Source of the DNA: an uncultured Succinivibrio sp.
GTDB taxonomy: Bacteria > Pseudomonadota > Gammaproteobacteria > Enterobacterales > Succinivibrionaceae
Length of the DNA: 23,590 nt
NCBI GenBank assembly: GCA_900770725.1
Contig: CAAGLL010000016.1
Span: forward strand, 1 to 23,590
Reading direction: 5' to 3'
In this document: positions 14,872 to 22,436 of the stretch, one piece after another
Numbering within the stretch: position 1 is the stretch's first letter
How the letters are laid out: every line of letters starts with the position of its first letter
The notes under the pieces: generated by a model
What the model saw: the letters and a program-made list of their open reading frames with translations, nothing else
Database searches by the model: none
What the model was told of the DNA's origin: nothing
Made by a program: the position numbers and the translations under genes

Positions 14872-16467
14872 TTAATTGCCGGCAACTGCTTCCCAATCCA
14901 AGATATTTCTTTTCTCAGTTGAGAAGACAACGCCAACTTTAAACAGTTTCCTTGAATCAGCCGCGTAGGGAATGGCATATCCCTTGTCATCTATCTGATT
15001 CATTGCTTCCTCTATGGGCGCGTCAAGCTTGAACTCAAAAACATAGACATAATTCGGAGACTTGACAACGCAGTCGGCGCGGCCTGTCGCCATGTGCACT
15101 TCGCAGGATGTATAGGCGCCCATAAGCGAAAGGATTAGGAACAGTTGCCTCGACCACTCTCCCTCATACTGTGGAGCTTTTCCTTCAGGATATGGGATGG
15201 ATGCGAAAAGCGCCTGAAGGCTTTTAAAGAAAGAGTCCAAGTCTCCGCTTTCAAGATTTATTATCAGACGGTCAAGCGCCAGAGGTTTTTCCCTGGAATT
15301 AGGTCCTAAAACATCATTTGCCAATGACTCCAGAAGACCGTACTTGACTTCATCGTTAGGCAATCGAAGATTATAATTTTTGAATCGGCTGTCATATCCG
15401 CAGATGGTCAAGTATCCCGACTGATAAAACAATGGAACTGGATCCGGATCATCAACGCGATAATCCTTTAATTCCGATTCTTTTGCATTTACTCCATCAG
15501 TAAGCTGATATAATGGCATTTTTGACTGCCTGAGCTTTTTTATCAGAATGTCAGGCGTTCCAGATTCAAACCAGTAATTGCCAAAGTCTCGCCTCGCAAA
15601 TGCATTGAGCAGGCTGAATGGATTATATACGCCCACTCCATTTTTTGAGAAATGGTATCCATCGTACATTTTCTTGAGTTCATCAGCACACTCATCATGC
15701 GTCATTCTGTGTGCCTTGGAAAGCGTCACAATCTCGGGCTTAAACTCTGAGCGCACTTCATCCTCAGTGATGCCGCAGATATCTGAATACTCATCTTCCA
15801 ATGAAATATCGAACAGTTGATTCAAATCCGAAAAAATCGATACCTTCGTAAACTTGGTTACTCCAGTAAAGAAAACGAACTTAAGATATCCATCCATGTC
15901 CTTTAATACAGAGAAAAATCCTTTGTAAAGCTCGCGATTCTTCTCCTCCTGCTCAGGATTGGAAATCATAGTCGTTAGCAAAGGCTTGTCATATTCGTCA
16001 ACAAGTACTACGACTCGGCGGCCTGTTGCCTTATAAAGTTGCTCTATCGTGTTTTGAAACCGAACAGGGAGTGTTTCACCAGTTATAAGAGTTCTATCCA
16101 AATGATATTTTTCTATGCAAGCATTAAGCACATTATTCAAGATATCAGTCAGTCCGATCGGCGAATTATAATCTCCACCCGACAGATAGAAAGATATTAC
16201 TGGATACTCTGCCCAAGCATCCTCGCCGCGTGCGTTTTCCTTCTCCTCTATATAGAGTCCTTTGAATAGTTCCTTATCCCCTGAGAAATAGCTCTCTAGC
16301 GTGGAAACAAAAAGGCTTTTTCCAAAGCGCCTGGGGCGAGAAAGGAAATACGAGAGCCCCGTCCTGGCAAGTTCCCATACGTACCTGCTTTTATCCACAT
16401 ACACATAGCCATTTTGGCGTATTTCTCTAAAATTCTGTTTTCCAACAGGCAGCAACCGTGTTTCCAT
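14872..16467 (-). CDS. AAA-ATPase-like / PD-(D/E)XK nuclease-fold protein (2)
   Basis: A 531-residue protein of the same family type as the gene at 5920-7749. It has NGYVYVDKSRYV (about 19-30), P-loop-like RPRRFGKS (44-51), Walker-B LVDEYD (155-160), the sensor-like FFTGVTKFTKVSIFSDLNQL region and, at the end, GRADCVV with Asp465 and YVFEFK with Glu478 and Lys480, then QIDDKGYAIPY. Both putative active sites are intact. Its base composition is visibly AT-richer than all neighbours, with many A/T-ending codons and AT runs, which points to recent acquisition from a lower-GC donor. The start at 16467 is preceded by GGTGGATG; an upstream ATG at 16497 is in frame but has no site. The family's biological role is not settled. 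Confidence 0.86.
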   Translation of the reverse strand: METRLLPVGKQNFREIRQNGYVYVDKSRYVWELARTGLSYFLSRPRRFGKSLFVSTLESYFSGDKELFKGLYIEEKENARGEDAWAEYPVISFYLSGGDYNSPIGLTDILNNVLNACIEKYHLDRTLITGETLPVRFQNTIEQLYKATGRRVVVLVDEYDKPLLTTMISNPEQEEKNRELYKGFFSVLKDMDGYLKFVFFTGVTKFTKVSIFSDLNQLFDISLEDEYSDICGITEDEVRSEFKPEIVTLSKAHRMTHDECADELKKMYDGYHFSKNGVGVYNPFSLLNAFARRDFGNYWFESGTPDILIKKLRQSKMPLYQLTDGVNAKESELKDYRVDDPDPVPLFYQSGYLTICGYDSRFKNYNLRLPNDEVKYGLLESLANDVLGPNSREKPLALDRLIINLESGDLDSFFKSLQALFASIPYPEGKAPQYEGEWSRQLFLILSLMGAYTSCEVHMATGRADCVVKSPNYVYVFEFKLDAPIEEAMNQIDDKGYAIPYAADSRKLFKVGVVFSTEKRNILDWEAVAGN

Positions 16468-16814
16468 AAAGCATCCACCAGTTTTCAACGGGAACATTTA
16501 TCTAGTCTATTGTAAATTCACGCTTTGTGTAAGGTGTTTCCTCACGTTTGACCACCCACCCGGGTTCTCATTCTTTGAAGCGAGTTCCAAAAGTGACGTT
16601 TCAAGCCTCGTGCTTGCGTAGCTTGCAAAGCCCCGGCAGAGCATGGAACGCGATATGGCGGCGGAGGGGTCCCTTCAAAATGGCGCTCAGATGAAAAGTC
16701 CAAGCATGGCGGGGATCCGAGAGTAGCAAGGCGCCAAATCCGCCTTGTTCCACGATCCTTTCAGCCAGCTTTCCTGGACACATCGTCGAGCAGAGGGCCA
16801 GGGTCCCCAAGCGA
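16468..16814. other. Gene-free stretch between ATPase (2) and nucleotidyltransferase genes
   Basis: About 350 bp without a supported gene. The left 100 bp are AT-rich and should hold the promoter of the minus-strand ATPase gene; TACAAT near 16510 resembles a -10 box but has no good -35. A 74-codon minus-strand frame (16601-16825) has no ribosome site or recognisable motif and overlaps the nucleotidyltransferase stop. The change from AT-rich to GC-rich sequence around 16600 may mark an insertion boundary. Confidence 0.5.
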
Positions 16815-17837
16815 TCATGCGTCATCGCGCACCGCCTGCTCGTTCAGGGCCATAACGAGATCCTGCACCTTGCCAAGATCCGGCTCGTCCGGAATAGCGG
16901 TGTGCTCGGCCGCATAGGAAAGGCGTTTTTCAAGAGAGGAGATCAGATCGTAGAAGCTCTGGTCGAAGGAGCCGTCCTCCTTGCGGAACTTGCCCATGCG
17001 TATGTCCATCAGCAGATCGTGCTCATCGGCCCTGCAGGTGTTGATCTCGCCTTTCTCGAGGATGTCGAATGCCATCAGGAAGAGCCTGACCAGGTGCATG
17101 GCGTGCTTGTTCAGGTGCAGATCGTCCTTCTTCCTGTTGCGCTTGCCGAACTTGTCGTAATCCTTGATGACGTTGGACATGCTCTTCCACATGCCAAGGT
17201 AGTCGCGCAGCGGATAGTGCTTAAGCTCGACGTCTGCGAAGATCTCCGTCTCAAGCTTGGGGTTCTCCGCCTTGTCGATGTAGACGCGGAGCATCCCGCT
17301 CTCAAAGCTCCGGTACTTCCCGTTGAAGTCGCGCATGGCGCTCCTGACCGAGTTTAAGATGTGCTGCTCCTTCTCGACCTGGGGGAAGGAGTCGCGCGCC
17401 AGGGCGTTCTGCAGCCTCCGAAGCTGCGCGTCGGCATAGCCGCCGAAGGACGCGATCGCCCTCTTAGAGATGAAGAGCCTCCGGTTTTCAATGAGCATCC
17501 TGCCTGACGGACTTAAGAGGAGGTAGTGCTCGGGCTTGAGGCCCAAAAGCTCGATGGTGTTGGGGTTGCAGGCTAAGAACAGCTCCACTGCCTTGTTGAA
17601 CGCGAAGATCACCGTGTCGGTGGCGTCATCCTCGTACTGCTCGAAGCGCGTGAGCCCTAAGAGGTCGGACTTGCGGTTCAGCGCGATGCCGCGCACGTCG
17701 ATGTCGCTGCCCTCGACGTTGGTGCCATACGCATAGCTGCCGGCAAGGCCGAGCAGGATCACCTGATCCCCCAGGTGCTCGTTGGTGCGGATGAAGCCGT
17801 ACTCCGGCCTCTTTAAAATCTCTCTTAGGTCCTTCAT
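16815..17837 (-). CDS. RlaP-type nucleotidyltransferase (PF10127)
   Basis: A 340-residue cytoplasmic member of the DNA polymerase beta superfamily, of the RlaP (RNA-ligase-associated) type. The catalytic core is GLAGSYAYGTNVEGSDIDVRG: Gly33-Ser34 and the metal-binding Asp45 and Asp47 are all present. After it come the family's helices with NPNTIELLGL, SFGGYADAQLRRL, and an HxxRL-like C-terminal segment LNKHAMHLVRLFLMAFDIL. Related genes have been linked by neighbourhood to RNA ligase/RNA repair systems; no ligase is visible here. The next gene on the same strand, upstream by about 140 bp, is a macrodomain hydrolase. The ATG has only a weak AGAGA site. The third Asp of the catalytic triad is not obvious to me. 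Substrate unknown. Confidence 0.85.
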   Translation of the reverse strand: MKDLREILKRPEYGFIRTNEHLGDQVILLGLAGSYAYGTNVEGSDIDVRGIALNRKSDLLGLTRFEQYEDDATDTVIFAFNKAVELFLACNPNTIELLGLKPEHYLLLSPSGRMLIENRRLFISKRAIASFGGYADAQLRRLQNALARDSFPQVEKEQHILNSVRSAMRDFNGKYRSFESGMLRVYIDKAENPKLETEIFADVELKHYPLRDYLGMWKSMSNVIKDYDKFGKRNRKKDDLHLNKHAMHLVRLFLMAFDILEKGEINTCRADEHDLLMDIRMGKFRKEDGSFDQSFYDLISSLEKRLSYAAEHTAIPDEPDLGKVQDLVMALNEQAVRDDA

Positions 17838-17976
17838 GCGCTGTCTCTTTCATGCCATGGCGCTGAGGCAAAGCCAAGCCGCCCGCCTTATGGATCAAGG
17901 ATAAGGCTTTTACGAGCACCACAGCCCACAGGGGATGGGCGCCCAAGCCTTCGCTGATGGCAGGCATCTGGGCCTG

Positions 17977-18864
17977 CTACGGCTTTTTCACCTCGCCCGG
18001 AGCCTTGACGTTCCAGAGCGCCGAGAGCCGGGCCTCCTTGGGGGCCTTGTCAGGATTCAGCATCTTCTCGCGCAGATCCTTCATCACGTAGTCGTATGCC
18101 TCGGCGTCCACCTGCTCGAACACCACGAAGATCACCTCGGGATCGTCAGTGTGCTCCTTGAGATCGGAGAGCACCGCGGGCACCGCCACCGCAGCCGCCT
18201 CGGTGTGCGGGAAGGAGAAGGCGCCGGTGGAGATGCAGGGGAAGGCGATGGACTTGAAGCCGTGCTCTCGCGCAGCCTTCAGGCAGTTCGTGTAGCACGA
18301 GGCAAGATCAGCGCGGTCCTGCGAGGTGAGCGGGCCTGAGATGGTCGGCCCCACGGTGTGGATGACGTGGGATGCCTTGAGGTTCCAGCCCGAGGTCACG
18401 ACCGCACAGCCGACCGGGGCCGGATGCCCCGCCTTCTCCATGATGTCCGCGCACTCAAAGCGCAGCTCAAGCCCCGCTGCCGAGTGGATGCAGTTGTCGA
18501 TGCAGTTGTGGCCCGCGATGAAGCAGCCTAGGAGCGAGGAGTTGGCGGCGTTGACGATGGCGTCGGCCTTGATGTTGAGGATGTCGCCGCAGTAGACGCG
18601 CACCTTGGGCGAGAGGATCGAGGGCTTCAGGAGCCCGAATGACACGGTCGGGCGGTCGTCGCGCTCCTCAGAGAGCAGCTGGTCCTGTAGCGGGAAGAAC
18701 TCCTCAGGCGGGCGGCGCCTGACCTGGCACATGTTCATGAGGCCGCGCAGGAGCATGCGCTGCGCCTCGTAGGAGCCGCCGAACTGCCCTGCCTGCCCCT
18801 TGAGCGAAGGCGTGGCGTCAAGCAGCATTCCAATAAGGGTTGAAACCGCCGAGGCCCTGTCCAT
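17977..18864 (-). CDS. Zinc-dependent macrodomain protein-ADP-ribose hydrolase
   Basis: A 295-residue enzyme expected to remove ADP-ribose from proteins. The macrodomain occupies about 85-270: VRVYCGDILNIKADAIVNAAN (Asp94, Asn106 and Asn109 around the ADP-ribose site), then LLGCFIAGHNCIDNCIH with the Cys114/His119/Cys121 zinc ligands typical of the Zn-macro class described in Staphylococcus and Streptococcus, and ISTGAFSFPH for phosphate binding. The ~80-residue N-terminal helical extension is also typical of that class. Those homologues usually sit beside a SirTM sirtuin, a GcvH-like protein and a lipoate ligase; none is present here, and the neighbours are a RlaP-type nucleotidyltransferase and hsp20. 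The start at 18864 has GGGAGGG upstream; the frame is open further to 19005 without a ribosome site. Confidence 0.9.
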   Translation of the reverse strand: MDRASAVSTLIGMLLDATPSLKGQAGQFGGSYEAQRMLLRGLMNMCQVRRRPPEEFFPLQDQLLSEERDDRPTVSFGLLKPSILSPKVRVYCGDILNIKADAIVNAANSSLLGCFIAGHNCIDNCIHSAAGLELRFECADIMEKAGHPAPVGCAVVTSGWNLKASHVIHTVGPTISGPLTSQDRADLASCYTNCLKAAREHGFKSIAFPCISTGAFSFPHTEAAAVAVPAVLSDLKEHTDDPEVIFVVFEQVDAEAYDYVMKDLREKMLNPDKAPKEARLSALWNVKAPGEVKKP

Positions 18865-18964
18865 TGATTTTCCCTCCCATTGATTTGTTTGGATAATCTT
18901 AGCCCAAGCAGGCGCAAAGCGCGCCTTTGGCATCCTGATGCTTTGCCTGCGCGCACAAAAGCAA

Positions 18965-18992
18965 GGCCCCCGGGGATCGCTCCCCGGGGGCC
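18965..18992 (-). terminator. Terminator after hsp20
   Basis: GGCCCCCGGGGA (18965-18976) and TCCCCGGGGGCC (18981-18992) make a perfect 12-bp stem with a TCGC loop. Read on the minus strand it is followed by CTTGCTTTTGTG, giving a broken U-run. It lies about 50 bp downstream of the hsp20 stop. Confidence 0.75.
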
Positions 18993-19026
18993 CTGCCGCA
19001 TCCATCCGCCACGGGCGGATTCAGGC

Positions 19027-19045
19027 GATGCCTGAGTCAGGCATC
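19027..19045. repeat. Palindrome over the hsp20 stop codon
   Basis: GATGCCTGA (19027-19035), G, TCAGGCATC (19037-19045) is a perfect 9-bp inverted repeat with a 1-bp centre. It overlaps the hsp20 stop (19044-19046). A second small repeat, ATCCGCC-acg-GGCGGAT, lies next to it at 19004-19020. Confidence 0.5.
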
Positions 19046-19478
19046 AGTGAATTTGAATCTGGGTGCTCTTCTGCTGTTCCTTGGCCTTCTTGACCTCGAC
19101 CTTCAAAAGGCCGTTGTCAAAGCTTGCCTCGATCCCATTGGGATCAGCGTCCTCGAAGGAGAACTGGCGCTCATAGCTGCCCTCGGAGCGCTCGTGCACC
19201 ACGTAGCCGTTCTTGTCCTTCTCGTCCTTGGTCTCGTTGCGGACCGCGTTCACGGTCAGGATGCCGTCGTTGAAGGAGAGCTTGATGTCCTTCTTGTCAA
19301 CGCCGGGGATCTCGGACTTGAGCTCGTAGTGGTCGCCCTTGTCCATGATGTCGGTCTTCATCTCAGGAGCCATCTGCCCCTTGAAGATGTCGAAGTCAGC
19401 GAGCGGACGGGCAAACCAGTCGAAGATCGTCGGGGTGTAGTTCTTGTTGCCGAAAACCTTGCTCATCTTGTTAGCCAT
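19044..19478 (-). CDS. Small heat-shock protein, Hsp20/IbpA-like
   Basis: A 144-residue ATP-independent chaperone that holds unfolding proteins in the cytoplasm. The short N-terminal arm holds FDWFARPLADFDIF. The alpha-crystallin domain covers about 38-130: KTDIMDKGDHYELKSEIPGV, the KKDIKLSFNDGILTV segment, and FDNGLLKVEVKK just before the tail. The C-terminal I-x-I anchor needed for oligomer assembly is present as QIQIH. AAGGAG lies 8 bp before the ATG. A small hairpin, ATCCGC/GCGGAT (19493-19512), directly precedes the ribosome site. A candidate heat-shock promoter and an unusual box ladder lie further upstream. Confidence 0.93.
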   Translation of the reverse strand: MANKMSKVFGNKNYTPTIFDWFARPLADFDIFKGQMAPEMKTDIMDKGDHYELKSEIPGVDKKDIKLSFNDGILTVNAVRNETKDEKDKNGYVVHERSEGSYERQFSFEDADPNGIEASFDNGLLKVEVKKAKEQQKSTQIQIH

Positions 19479-19541
19479 AATCTCAACTCCTTATCCGCAG
19501 TGCCCCGCGGATCAACTTCTTTATTCTTTTTACACTTCAAT

Positions 19542-19569
19542 ATGTGGGGGCAGACTTGCTGATTTAAAG
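19542..19569 (-). promoter_or_regulatory. Candidate heat-shock promoter of hsp20
   Basis: On the minus strand CTTTAAA (19563-19569) and CCCCCACAT (19542-19550) are 12 bp apart, resembling the sigma32 elements CTTGAAA and CCCCATNT with a slightly short spacer. It lies about 65 bp before the hsp20 ATG. Confidence 0.35.
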
Positions 19570-19615
19570 GGTGTTGATATTTCTTTTCAAATGGCTAACA
19601 AATAGTTAGGCAATT

Positions 19616-19758
19616 CATGAAGGTTCTAAAAAGCCTGTGCTGCAATGATCGCGGCTGGTCCTTGAAAAAGCGTGCAGCAGGACTTGAAAACCATCATCCC
19701 AGGGCTTGAAAGGTGCTTCGGGCGGATGTTGAAAGGACGCCTCCTGCGGCTTTAAAGG
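19616..19758. repeat. Ladder of TTGAAA-like boxes every 22-23 bp
   Basis: Octamers of the form (C/G)TT(G/T)AAA(A/G) start at 19661, 19683, 19705, 19728 and 19750, so the steps are 22, 22, 23 and 22 bp. Two weaker copies (about 19616 and 19640) continue the phase to the left. Sequence between the boxes is not conserved. The step is close to two helical turns, so the boxes face one side of the DNA. They lie upstream of hsp20 and downstream of the epimerase-like gene. Possible roles are a cooperative protein-binding array or iterons; neither is proven. Confidence 0.55.
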
Positions 19759-19760
19759 CG

Positions 19761-19791
19761 AAAAAAATCATGCCAGATTCCGGCATGATTT
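19761..19791 (-). terminator. Terminator of the epimerase-like gene
   Basis: On the minus strand an AATCATGCC/GGCATGATT stem (19766-19774 with 19782-19790, loop of 7) is followed by a run of seven T (the A-run 19761-19767). A textbook Rho-independent terminator 54 bp after the gene's stop. Confidence 0.85.
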
Positions 19792-19844
19792 CAATTTTGT
19801 GCGGCGCGGCGCAAGCCCGCGCCCCCGATCCATTTGCTTGCCGC

Positions 19845-20723
19845 TTACTCGCCGATCTCGATGACGTAGCCGTTCGTGTACTTCTGCGTCGGGCTTAAGC
19901 GGATTATGCCGCCCTTGTGCCTGAGGTCTCCGTCGGTGTCGGCGTCGTCTGGCCTGCCGATCCAGGGCTCGATGCAGACGAAGGGCGCGCCGCCCTTGGT
20001 CGGGGTCCAGATCCCCCAGTACGGGAAGTCCGGGGCGATGACCTTGACGTAGCGGCTGGTCTTGTCGGAGCGCAGCGTCATGCTGCTCGAGCGCAGGCGG
20101 TCGAAGAGCAGCACGTCGTCCTTGAACATGCCGTAGTTGAGGTCGAGCCTCCTGCCCTTGAGCTTGCCGCACTCCTTCTTCTGGTAGAGCCCGCCTTCCT
20201 TGGTGGTAAGCAGGATCGGGGTGTCCTCCTGGGCATCGAACTCGATGAAGCAGTCCTCGAACTTTAGCCCCTCGTCGAGCGGGCAGCGGAAGCCCGGATG
20301 GGCGCCGATGGAGAAGAGCATCTCGTTCTGATCGCGGTTCTCGACGGCCCAGAGCACCAGGATGCGCCTGCCCTCGAGGCGGTAGCCGATGGAGAGCTTG
20401 AACTGCCAGGGGTAGCAGGCGATGGTCTTCTCGGAGGACTCCAGGGTGAAGCTTATGAAGCCGTCTCCATCGGAGGCCTTCTTGAACTCCGAGGTGCGGG
20501 TGAAGCCGTGGCAGGGCAGCTCGTAGTCCTTGCCGTGGAAGCGGTAGCGCAGGTCCTTGAGCCTGCCCACGATCGGGAAGAGCGTGGGGGCGCTGAACTT
20601 CCACCACTCCGGATCCCCGTTCCACAAATACTCGTGCCCGTCCTTCTTTGACTTTATCGAACGGATCTCCGCTCCCTGATCACGCACCTGGATCTCAAGG
20701 AACTCGTTTGAAACGACATGCAT
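19845..20723 (-). CDS. Aldose 1-epimerase family protein, LacX-like
   Basis: A 292-residue cytoplasmic member of the galactose mutarotase fold, of the LacX-like subgroup. The likely active-site residues are His72 in PCHGFTR, His142 in GAHPGF and Glu252 in CIEPWIG, matching the two His and one Glu of mutarotases. Early motifs EIQVRDQGAEIRSIKSK and TLFPIVGRL are typical of the subgroup, which converts alpha and beta anomers of hexoses or hexose phosphates; the actual sugar is unknown. The ATG at 20723 has GGAG 7 bp upstream; the frame stays open to 20819 but that part has no site. A promoter is likely at 20743-20772. It is divergent from the MFS exporter gene. Confidence 0.88.
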   Translation of the reverse strand: MHVVSNEFLEIQVRDQGAEIRSIKSKKDGHEYLWNGDPEWWKFSAPTLFPIVGRLKDLRYRFHGKDYELPCHGFTRTSEFKKASDGDGFISFTLESSEKTIACYPWQFKLSIGYRLEGRRILVLWAVENRDQNEMLFSIGAHPGFRCPLDEGLKFEDCFIEFDAQEDTPILLTTKEGGLYQKKECGKLKGRRLDLNYGMFKDDVLLFDRLRSSSMTLRSDKTSRYVKVIAPDFPYWGIWTPTKGGAPFVCIEPWIGRPDDADTDGDLRHKGGIIRLSPTQKYTNGYVIEIGE

Positions 20724-20742
20724 CTGCTGACTCCTCGTCTTG

Positions 20743-20772
20743 AATGTAATGTTTATGATTTTAAACTGACAA
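20743..20772 (-). promoter_or_regulatory. Candidate promoter of the epimerase-like gene
   Basis: On the minus strand TTGTCA (20767-20772) and TACATT (20743-20748) are 18 bp apart in an AT-rich patch, and the -10 is 20 bp before the ATG. Confidence 0.42.
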
Positions 20773-20941
20773 GCCGCATCCGATGAAGGCGCGTGAGGAT
20801 CCCAGGCAGGCTGGGTCAACTCAGGCGAGCTTTAAGAACCCCGCAGATCGCGCAGATCCGCCCAATCTGGCCATTAGCGTCTTTTCCATTCCCGTTGTGA
20901 AAATGTCAGGCCCGGCGAGTGCTCCATGGCGCGGCGGGCGC

Positions 20942-20947
20942 TATACT
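20942..20947 (+). promoter_or_regulatory. Candidate -10 box of the MFS gene
   Basis: TATACT lies 31 bp before the ATG of the transporter gene in otherwise GC-rich sequence. I find no good -35 at 16-18 bp. Confidence 0.35.
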
Positions 20948-20978
20948 TTGCCCGTTTTAAAGCCTCGAGGAGGAGAAC

Positions 20979-22145
20979 ATGAACCTCAAGGGCCTCATCT
21001 CCCTGTCTTTCGGATCCTTAAGCTACGGCATGACCGAGTTCGTGGCCATGGGGCTGCTCCCCTATGTCGCCGCAGCCTTCGGCGTGAGCCTGCCGCAGGC
21101 TGGCAACTTCATCTCGGCCTACGCCACCGGCGTGGCCTTCGGCGCGGTGGCGCTCCTATGGCTGCGCACCTTCGAGCTAAAGCGCCTGCTCCTCGTGCTC
21201 ATGTCCATCCAGGTCTTCGGGAACATCCTGGTCTGCCTCTCGCCGAGCTTCCACGCGATCCTGGCCGCGCGCTTCATCTCGGGACTGCCCCACGGCTGCT
21301 TCTTCGGCATAGCGACCATCGTCGCCCAGCGCATCGCCGACCGCGACCGCGGCTCGGCGGCCGTCTCCATCATGGTCGCGGGCATGACCATCGCCAACGT
21401 GTTCGGCGTCCCGCTCGGCACCTCCATAGCCCACACCATCGACTTCCGCGTGGTCTTCGCGTTTACCGCGATCTGGGGCGCCGTGGTGGTCTTCTCGATC
21501 TGGCGCTGGGTGCCGGTGGCAGGCAAGGTCGAGGACACCGGCTTCCGCGGCCAGTTCCGCTTCTTAAAGAGCCCCGCCCCCTGGCTCGTGCTGCTGGCGG
21601 TCTTCTCAGGCAACGGCGGGATCCTCTGCATGCTCTCCTACATAAGCCCGCTCATGACCAAGCTCGCCATGCTGCCCCTTGAGGCGGTGCCGGGCGTGCT
21701 GCTGGCGACCGGGCTTACGATGATGGTCTGCAACTTCATCTCAGGCAGGCTCTGCGATCGCTTCACCCCAGGCAGGATCGGCTGCCTGGCGCAGGCCATC
21801 GCCGTGATCGCGCTCGTCATGATGTCGCTCTTCGGGCACATCGCGCCGATCGCCGTGGTGCTCGCGTGCGTCGCCTGCGGCATGCTCTTCGCGCTCTCGG
21901 CCCCCGAGCAGGTCTCGATATTGCGCGTCGCCCCCGGCGGGCTGATGCTCGCCTCCTCGCTCGTGCAGGTCGCGTTCAACCTGGGCAACGCCTTCGGCGC
22001 ATTCGCAGGCGGCATCCCGCTGCGCCTGGGCGCACCCCTGCCCTGGATCCCCGCCATCGGCGCGCTCGTCTCGCTCTTCGGCGCAGCCGCGCTCTTCGTG
22101 TACTACAAGCGCTACGAGGCGCTCTTCTCAAAGGACATCCACTAG
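20979..22145 (+). CDS. MFS transporter, DHA1 drug/sugar efflux type
   Basis: A 388-residue inner-membrane transporter of the major facilitator superfamily, DHA1 group (AraJ/YdeA-like exporters), with 12 predicted membrane spans. It starts LISLSFGSLSYGMTEFVAMGLLPYVA, the usual first helix of this group, and has the motif C-like region MVAGMTIANVFGVPLGT in span 5, which marks exporters (antiporters). The motif A loop between spans 2 and 3 is reduced (WLRTFELKRLL), lacking the usual GxxxDRxGR, though SGRLCDRFTPGRIG in the second half keeps it. Substrate unknown; arabinose, nucleoside or drug exporters are the nearest types. GAGGAGGAG 3 bp before the ATG is a strong ribosome site. Monocistronic, divergent from the epimerase-like gene. 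Confidence 0.9.
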   Translation: MNLKGLISLSFGSLSYGMTEFVAMGLLPYVAAAFGVSLPQAGNFISAYATGVAFGAVALLWLRTFELKRLLLVLMSIQVFGNILVCLSPSFHAILAARFISGLPHGCFFGIATIVAQRIADRDRGSAAVSIMVAGMTIANVFGVPLGTSIAHTIDFRVVFAFTAIWGAVVVFSIWRWVPVAGKVEDTGFRGQFRFLKSPAPWLVLLAVFSGNGGILCMLSYISPLMTKLAMLPLEAVPGVLLATGLTMMVCNFISGRLCDRFTPGRIGCLAQAIAVIALVMMSLFGHIAPIAVVLACVACGMLFALSAPEQVSILRVAPGGLMLASSLVQVAFNLGNAFGAFAGGIPLRLGAPLPWIPAIGALVSLFGAAALFVYYKRYEALFSKDIH

Positions 22146-22150
22146 GCCGG

Positions 22151-22170
22151 TGCCGCGCCAAGGCGCGGCA
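22151..22170 (+). terminator. Hairpin after the MFS gene
   Basis: TGCCGCGCC (22151-22159) and GGCGCGGCA (22162-22170) are perfect reverse complements around AA, 5 bp after the stop. It is followed by TTGCGATAATGTTTT, so the U-run is poor. The 2-nt loop would open to 4 in RNA. Confidence 0.5.
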
Positions 22171-22254
22171 TTGCGATAATGTTTTCCAGATCACCTGTGC
22201 GCCTTGCCAGTTCTGCGATGATGGGCAGATGAATTTACTGTCATTGGAGGAAAC

Positions 22255-22392
22255 ATGGCACACAAGGTTCTAATCGTTTCAGGGCACCCCGCCCTCGCCA
22301 CCGGCTCCACCGCCAACAAGGCCATCATCGACGAGTACAAGAAGCTCGATCCGTCAGTCCAGGTGCGCGACTTAGGAACTGTCACGAAATAA
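22255..22392 (+). pseudogene. Flavodoxin-fold NAD(P)H oxidoreductase, cut by an IS
   Basis: Only the first ~40 codons of a flavodoxin_2-type (NQO1/MdaB/KefF-like) oxidoreductase remain. MAHKVLIVSGHPALATGSTA is the typical first strand and FMN-phosphate loop, followed by a helix and the VQVRDL second strand, where family proteins normally continue for another 130 or more residues. The coding sequence breaks at about 22374 exactly where the end of an ISAzo13-type element begins. The reading frame runs into the element and stops at TAA 22390-22392, giving a 45-residue product with five foreign residues. A strong GGAGG site 7 bp before the ATG shows that the gene was once well translated. The remainder would be expected beyond the element, outside the window. 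Confidence 0.82.
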
Positions 22393-22436
22393 ATTGATTA
22401 CTTTGTCACAAAACAGGTGACATTATTTTGTGACAG
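22379..22436. repeat. Nested inverted repeats at the IS left end
   Basis: CTGTCACGAAATAA (22379-22392) and TTATTTTGTGACAG (22423-22436) pair at 13 of 14 positions. Inside them lies a second pair, TGTCAC (22404-22409) and GTGACA (22417-22422). The element end therefore carries four TGTCAC half-sites in two orientations within 57 bp, a layout suited to transposase binding. Confidence 0.7.

Noticed and set aside
16601..16825. 74-codon minus-strand frame after the nucleotidyltransferase gene
   Set aside because: No ribosome site, no recognisable motif, and it overlaps the preceding gene's end.
17977..19005. Longer start at 19005 for the macrodomain gene
   Set aside because: The added 47 residues run through the hsp20 terminator and lack a ribosome site; 18864 has GGGAGGG.
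19616..19758. CRISPR array
   Set aside because: Only an 8-bp box recurs and the step of 22 bp is too short for repeat plus spacer; no cas gene is seen.
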